Positions 60,666 to 64,000 of a stretch of 64,000 nucleotides of DNA are shown here, in pieces. The stretch is from NCBI RefSeq assembly GCF_030035605.1, contig NZ_CP106736.1:2852001-2916000 (forward strand), read 5' to 3'. Position 1 is the first letter of the stretch; every line of letters begins with the position of its first letter. Below the pieces are notes generated by a model. The model did no database searches. It saw only the letters and a list, made by a program, of their open reading frames with translations, and was not told the origin of the DNA. The translations under genes and the position numbers were made by a program. This DNA is from Silvimonas soli. GTDB taxonomy: Bacteria; Pseudomonadota; Gammaproteobacteria; Burkholderiales; Chitinibacteraceae.

Positions 60666-61292
60666 ATGACTCGTTTTACGCAATGGATTGTTGCGGCCTT
60701 GCTGCTCGCCTTGTTGCCGGTTTCTGCCATGGCGCTGGAGTCCGATCCGGCTTCTCCTGAAGCCATCGTGCGCGGGGTGAGCAAGGATGTGCTGGAAATC
60801 ATCAACGACAACGGACAAGACCCGGCGCGTCAGCACACGCTGGCGGATGCCCGGTTGGTGCCACTGGCCGATTTCAATCGCATGACCGCGCTGGCGGTGG
60901 GGCGTTACTGGCGCAGCGCTACGCCCGATCAACAACAGGCGCTCACCACCGAGTTTCGCGCCATGCTCGTGCGGACCTGGGTGGCCGTGCTCAGCAATCA
61001 CAAAGGGGCGCAGGTTGATGTCAAAGGCGCTCGCCCCGGTGATTCTGCCGATGAGCAAACCGTGCATAGCGTGGTGAACCAGCCTGGCCAGCAAGCCATT
61101 GCGCTGGATCTGAACTTTGAAAACACCGCTGCGGGCTGGAAGGTCTATGACATTTCGGTCGAGGGCATCAGCTTTATCAATAGTCACCGCAACCAGTTCG
61201 GCACGGTTATCCAGAAAGATGGCGTAGATGGTTTGATCAAGCAGTTGGCCGCCAGCAACGCCAAAGCCGCCAGTCGCAATGCCACGAAATAA
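60666..61292 (+). CDS. mlaC: MlaC-type phospholipid-binding protein
   Basis: MlaC is a periplasmic carrier that moves phospholipids between the outer membrane and the inner-membrane MlaFEDB complex. The protein has 208 residues with a signal peptide (WIVAALLLALLPVSAMA). The family segments are ADFNRMTALAVGRYWRSATP and FRAMLVRTWVAVL, and the C-terminal WKVYDISVEGISFINSHRNQ is diagnostic. It is alone here, without mlaFED, so it is either a second copy or separated from its operon. Confidence 0.93.
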   Translation: MTRFTQWIVAALLLALLPVSAMALESDPASPEAIVRGVSKDVLEIINDNGQDPARQHTLADARLVPLADFNRMTALAVGRYWRSATPDQQQALTTEFRAMLVRTWVAVLSNHKGAQVDVKGARPGDSADEQTVHSVVNQPGQQAIALDLNFENTAAGWKVYDISVEGISFINSHRNQFGTVIQKDGVDGLIKQLAASNAKAASRNATK

Positions 61293-61370
61293 CCTGGTCG
61301 CGCAGATGTCGCGGTAAAACAGCGGCACCTGCCCAATCTGGCCGGACCCACACTGTTCAGCCCCAAAAAA

Positions 61371-61398
61371 AGCCGCCCACGAGGGCGGTTTTTTTTGT
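61371..61398. terminator. Intrinsic terminator after mlaC
   Basis: AGCCGCCC-ACGA-GGGCGGTT is flanked by seven A and eight T, so it can act in both directions. Confidence 0.9.
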
Positions 61399-61717
61399 TC
61401 CCCATTCGGCGTGCAACGCGTCATCAGCTTGAACTGGAGCTCAACAACATCGCCGTTTGTCAGTGAAAATGTAATTTTGTGTCAGCATTCGTCCATAAAT
61501 GGTTAATGAGAACACTCTAATATAGTGCGCTGATGAACACCTCGTGATGTTGTTACGTGTGTGTTACAGGCGATTTTTAGAATTTATATAATTGAATTGT
61601 ATGAATTTTATTGATGATCACGATTCAGTGGGCTGGTGGGTCAAGCCCGGCAGTGCCCTGGATGGCAAGTTGCAACAAAAGCCGAATTCGTAAGTAAACT
61701 CAGAAGGGATTAGTAAG
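61399..61717. other. AT-rich leader upstream of the CheA-like kinase gene
   Basis: About 320 bases with no gene, clearly more AT-rich than the flanks, especially 61440-61620. It should contain the kinase promoter. No riboswitch is recognised. Confidence 0.45.
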
Positions 61718-64000
61718 ATGACTATCCGGCAACGCATCATCCTGCTTGTGGCGCTGACCTTTGCCGCAATCATGGCGATTGGCGGCTACGCGATCATTCA
61801 GTCTCGTGCCAATGCTTCTGAAGTCAAAATCGTGACTGAAGGTGTGGTGCCCAGCACGCTGGCCTCGGCGGATCTGGTCGCGCGCCTCAAAGACGTACAG
61901 CAAGCCACCATGAGCCTGGTGTTTGCGCCTGATGACAACGTTGCCGCTCAGGCTGCCGACAAGCTCAAACAGCAGCAGGCACTCCTGCAAAAGAGCCTGG
62001 AATTGCAACGCCAGCAAGCTAATAGCGACACCCAGAAAGCGCTGGTGCAGCAGGCCACGCAAAGCATGGCCAGCTACTTTGGCGCTATTGATGACACCGC
62101 CAAATTCAAGGCGGCCGGGCAGCAAGACGTGGCCGCAGCATCGTTGTTTGCCAGCGTCGCGCAGTATCAGGGCGAGCTGGAACAAATTGTCGAGACCCTG
62201 CGGGTAGAAAAAAACCGCACCAAAGACGCCGCCATTTCTGGCCTGAACCAGAACCTGGCGCGCACGGTATCGACCATTTCTGTGGTGACTGCGCTGGCCG
62301 TGATTGTGCTGACCGCAATTGGCATCTTGTTGTATCGCCAGATCGCCCGCCCGATTGGCCAGATGCAATCCATGATGAGCGGCATCGCTGCCAGCCAGGA
62401 TTTCACCCAACGCCTGCCGGTTGAGCGCAAGGATGAAATTGGCCAGTCCATGACCGCGTTTAACGTCATGATCGAGCAGATTCAACAAAGCTCGGTCTTG
62501 CTGCGCCAGAAAACCAACGACATCCAGTCCATGCTGCAGAACATGCCGCAGGGGATTCTGACCGTCACCGCAGATCAGAAGATTCATCCGGAATACTCCG
62601 CTTACCTCAGCACCATCCTCGAAACCGCCGACATTGCCGGGCGCGACGTCATGGATGTGCTGTTTACCCATACCAATCTGGGTGCCGATGCGCTGTCGCA
62701 AGTGAACGCCATCTGGGGCGCGTGTATTGACGAAGATGTGATGAATTTTGAGTTCAACCAGCACTTGATGGTGGGCGAAATCGAAAAGACCATGCCTAAC
62801 GGCAAGGTCAAGATTCTGGATCTGAACTGGTCGCCGATCACTGACGAAAACGACACCACAGTGCGCCTGATGCTGTGCGTGCGTGACGTGACCGAACTGC
62901 GCCAACTGGCGGCAGAAGCCAACGACCAGCGGCGTGAACTGGAAATGATTGGCGAAGTGCTGGCAGTGAGTCAGGACAAATTCCATGAGTTCATCATCGG
63001 CACCATCCGCTTTGCCGATGAAAATGAGATATTGATTCGCGAATCGCAGGCGATGACCGAACACGTGGTGGCGCAGTTGTTCCGCAACATGCACACCATC
63101 AAGGGCAATGCGCGCACCTACGGCCTGCATCATCTGACCAACGTGGTGCATCTGGCTGAACAAAGCTACGAACAACTACGCAAACCGCACGCTGCCATCG
63201 TGTGGGATCAGCAACAACTGCTGGATGAACTGGCACAGGTGCGCGCCACGGTGACGCAATATGCGCGCATCAATGAAGTGAGTCTGGGTCGCAAGGGTTC
63301 CGGTCGCAACGATCAGGCCGAGCGTTATGTGATGGTCGATAAACACCAGATTCAGGAAACGCTGCGTCGCCTGGAAAACATCAATACCAACAATCTGCAT
63401 GAACTGGTCGCCGCCCGCGATGCCGTGCGCAAGACCTTGCGTTTGCTCGGTACTGAACCGCTGGCGCAAACGCTGGCTGGTGTGCTGGACTCGCTACCGG
63501 CGCTGGCCACCGAGTTGGGCAAAGCTGTCCCGCAAATCAGGATTGAAGATGAAGGCTATGCCATCCCGGCGCATGCGGCTTATCTGTTGAAAAACGTGTT
63601 TATGCATCTGATGCGCAATGCGCTCGATCACGGTCTGGAAGATCAATCAACCCGCTTGGCGCAGGGCAAAGCGGCGGCGGGGACGCTGGCGCTCAAACTG
63701 GCTGTGACCGACGGCAAGCTGCAGATCGCCTTGCAGGACGATGGTCGCGGTCTGGCGCTGGCGCGGATTCGGGCCACTGCCATGCAGAAAGGTTTGATTG
63801 CCACAGATGTCACGCTCAATGACGAACAAACCGCACAACTGATCTTCCATCCGGGGTTCTCCACTGCCGACAAAGTGACCGAAATTTCCGGGCGTGGCGT
63901 GGGCATGGATGCGGTGCAGGACTTTATCAAACGCGAGCGCGGCGATATTCGCATCCAGTTTGTCGATCAAGCCGAGGGCGCCGATTTTCGGCAGTTTGCC
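61718..64000 (+). CDS. Membrane-bound CheA-like histidine kinase with Hpt domain (partial)
   Basis: The frame is open from ATG 61718 (AGAAGGGA upstream) to the window end, 761 codons. An N-terminal TM (RIILLVALTFAAIMAIGG) and a periplasmic helical domain like that of chemoreceptors are followed by TM2 near 190-210 and a HAMP domain. A PAS-like domain (about 265-385) comes next. An Hpt domain with phosphorylatable His in FRNMHTIKGNARTYGL follows, and then a CheA-type ATPase with HLMRNALDHGLED, LQDDGRGLALARIR and SGRGVGMDAV. The C-terminus is missing. It combines receptor and CheA functions in one chain. What it phosphorylates is unknown. Confidence 0.9.
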   Translation, partial: MTIRQRIILLVALTFAAIMAIGGYAIIQSRANASEVKIVTEGVVPSTLASADLVARLKDVQQATMSLVFAPDDNVAAQAADKLKQQQALLQKSLELQRQQANSDTQKALVQQATQSMASYFGAIDDTAKFKAAGQQDVAAASLFASVAQYQGELEQIVETLRVEKNRTKDAAISGLNQNLARTVSTISVVTALAVIVLTAIGILLYRQIARPIGQMQSMMSGIAASQDFTQRLPVERKDEIGQSMTAFNVMIEQIQQSSVLLRQKTNDIQSMLQNMPQGILTVTADQKIHPEYSAYLSTILETADIAGRDVMDVLFTHTNLGADALSQVNAIWGACIDEDVMNFEFNQHLMVGEIEKTMPNGKVKILDLNWSPITDENDTTVRLMLCVRDVTELRQLAAEANDQRRELEMIGEVLAVSQDKFHEFIIGTIRFADENEILIRESQAMTEHVVAQLFRNMHTIKGNARTYGLHHLTNVVHLAEQSYEQLRKPHAAIVWDQQQLLDELAQVRATVTQYARINEVSLGRKGSGRNDQAERYVMVDKHQIQETLRRLENINTNNLHELVAARDAVRKTLRLLGTEPLAQTLAGVLDSLPALATELGKAVPQIRIEDEGYAIPAHAAYLLKNVFMHLMRNALDHGLEDQSTRLAQGKAAAGTLALKLAVTDGKLQIALQDDGRGLALARIRATAMQKGLIATDVTLNDEQTAQLIFHPGFSTADKVTEISGRGVGMDAVQDFIKRERGDIRIQFVDQAEGADFRQFA

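Noticed and set aside
61700..63175. Minus-strand open frame of 491 codons
   Set aside because: It is antisense to the CheA-like kinase gene, whose HAMP, Hpt and ATPase motifs are clear on the plus strand.

Overview
The window is a chromosomal segment of a Gram-negative betaproteobacterium, most likely of the order Neisseriales (Chromobacteriaceae/Chitinibacteraceae type). The reasons are the DUF971-ubiE-ubiJ-ubiB-ampD cluster, the DUF4124-ntrB-ntrC cluster near glnA, a short H-NS-family protein, and a secreted GH18 chitinase beside an arabinan-utilisation operon. The genus is inference. I see no rRNA, tRNA, CRISPR array, transposase, integrase or phage gene. Nearly all of it reads as dense, ordinary chromosome.

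Layout. 1-5754: a sugar ABC operon (permease cut by the window edge, substrate-binding protein) diverges from a glucose-binding-protein-like gene, an OmpR-type regulator and a histidine kinase, apparently a sugar-sensing system for the transporter. 5762-8778: HAD phosphatase, CBS protein, argB, H-NS-like protein. 8919-13104: uvrD, a receiver-TPR protein overlapping it, and a STAS protein. 13192-19126 (minus strand): kup, then the ubiquinone cluster DUF971-ubiE-ubiJ-ubiB-ampD. 19420-27781 (minus strand): ntrC, ntrB, DUF4124, a SelW-like protein, a HAD phosphatase, a MASE1 diguanylate cyclase, an O-methyltransferase and glnA. 28198-30443: rhodanese, aroE, mtgA. 30799-35471: PP2C phosphatase, FHA protein, CHASE2 adenylate cyclase and a metallo-beta-lactamase-fold cyclic-nucleotide phosphodiesterase candidate. 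35860-42869: glmS, an 830-base gene-free stretch, a chemoreceptor, and an OsmC-YcaO fusion. 43097-51404: an MFS pump, then the arabino-oligosaccharide operon (ABC ATPase, two permeases, binding protein, GH51 arabinofuranosidase, FadR-type regulator). 51848-58535: SulP transporter, globin-coupled diguanylate cyclase, EamA exporter, MFS pump with divergent LysR. 58627-64000: chitinase, mlaC, and a membrane-bound CheA-like kinase that runs off the end.

How the genes work together. Nitrogen control is well preserved: glnA has a sigma-54 -24/-12 element with an NtrC-type site about 100 bases upstream, and ntrB has an NtrC-type site touching its -10 box. The arabinan operon carries a perfect inverted repeat between its -35 and -10, a natural operator for its own FadR-type regulator. 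The first ABC operon has tandem 11-bp-spaced direct repeats just upstream of its -35, fitting an OmpR-type regulator. Second-messenger genes are frequent: two diguanylate cyclases, one adenylate cyclase and a candidate cyclic-nucleotide phosphodiesterase.

Nothing in the window is plainly a novel defence or mobile system. The items most worth following are the PP2C-FHA-cyclase-phosphodiesterase cluster, the uvrD-linked receiver-TPR protein with Glu at the phosphoacceptor position, the OsmC-YcaO fusion, and the membrane-bound CheA-like kinase.
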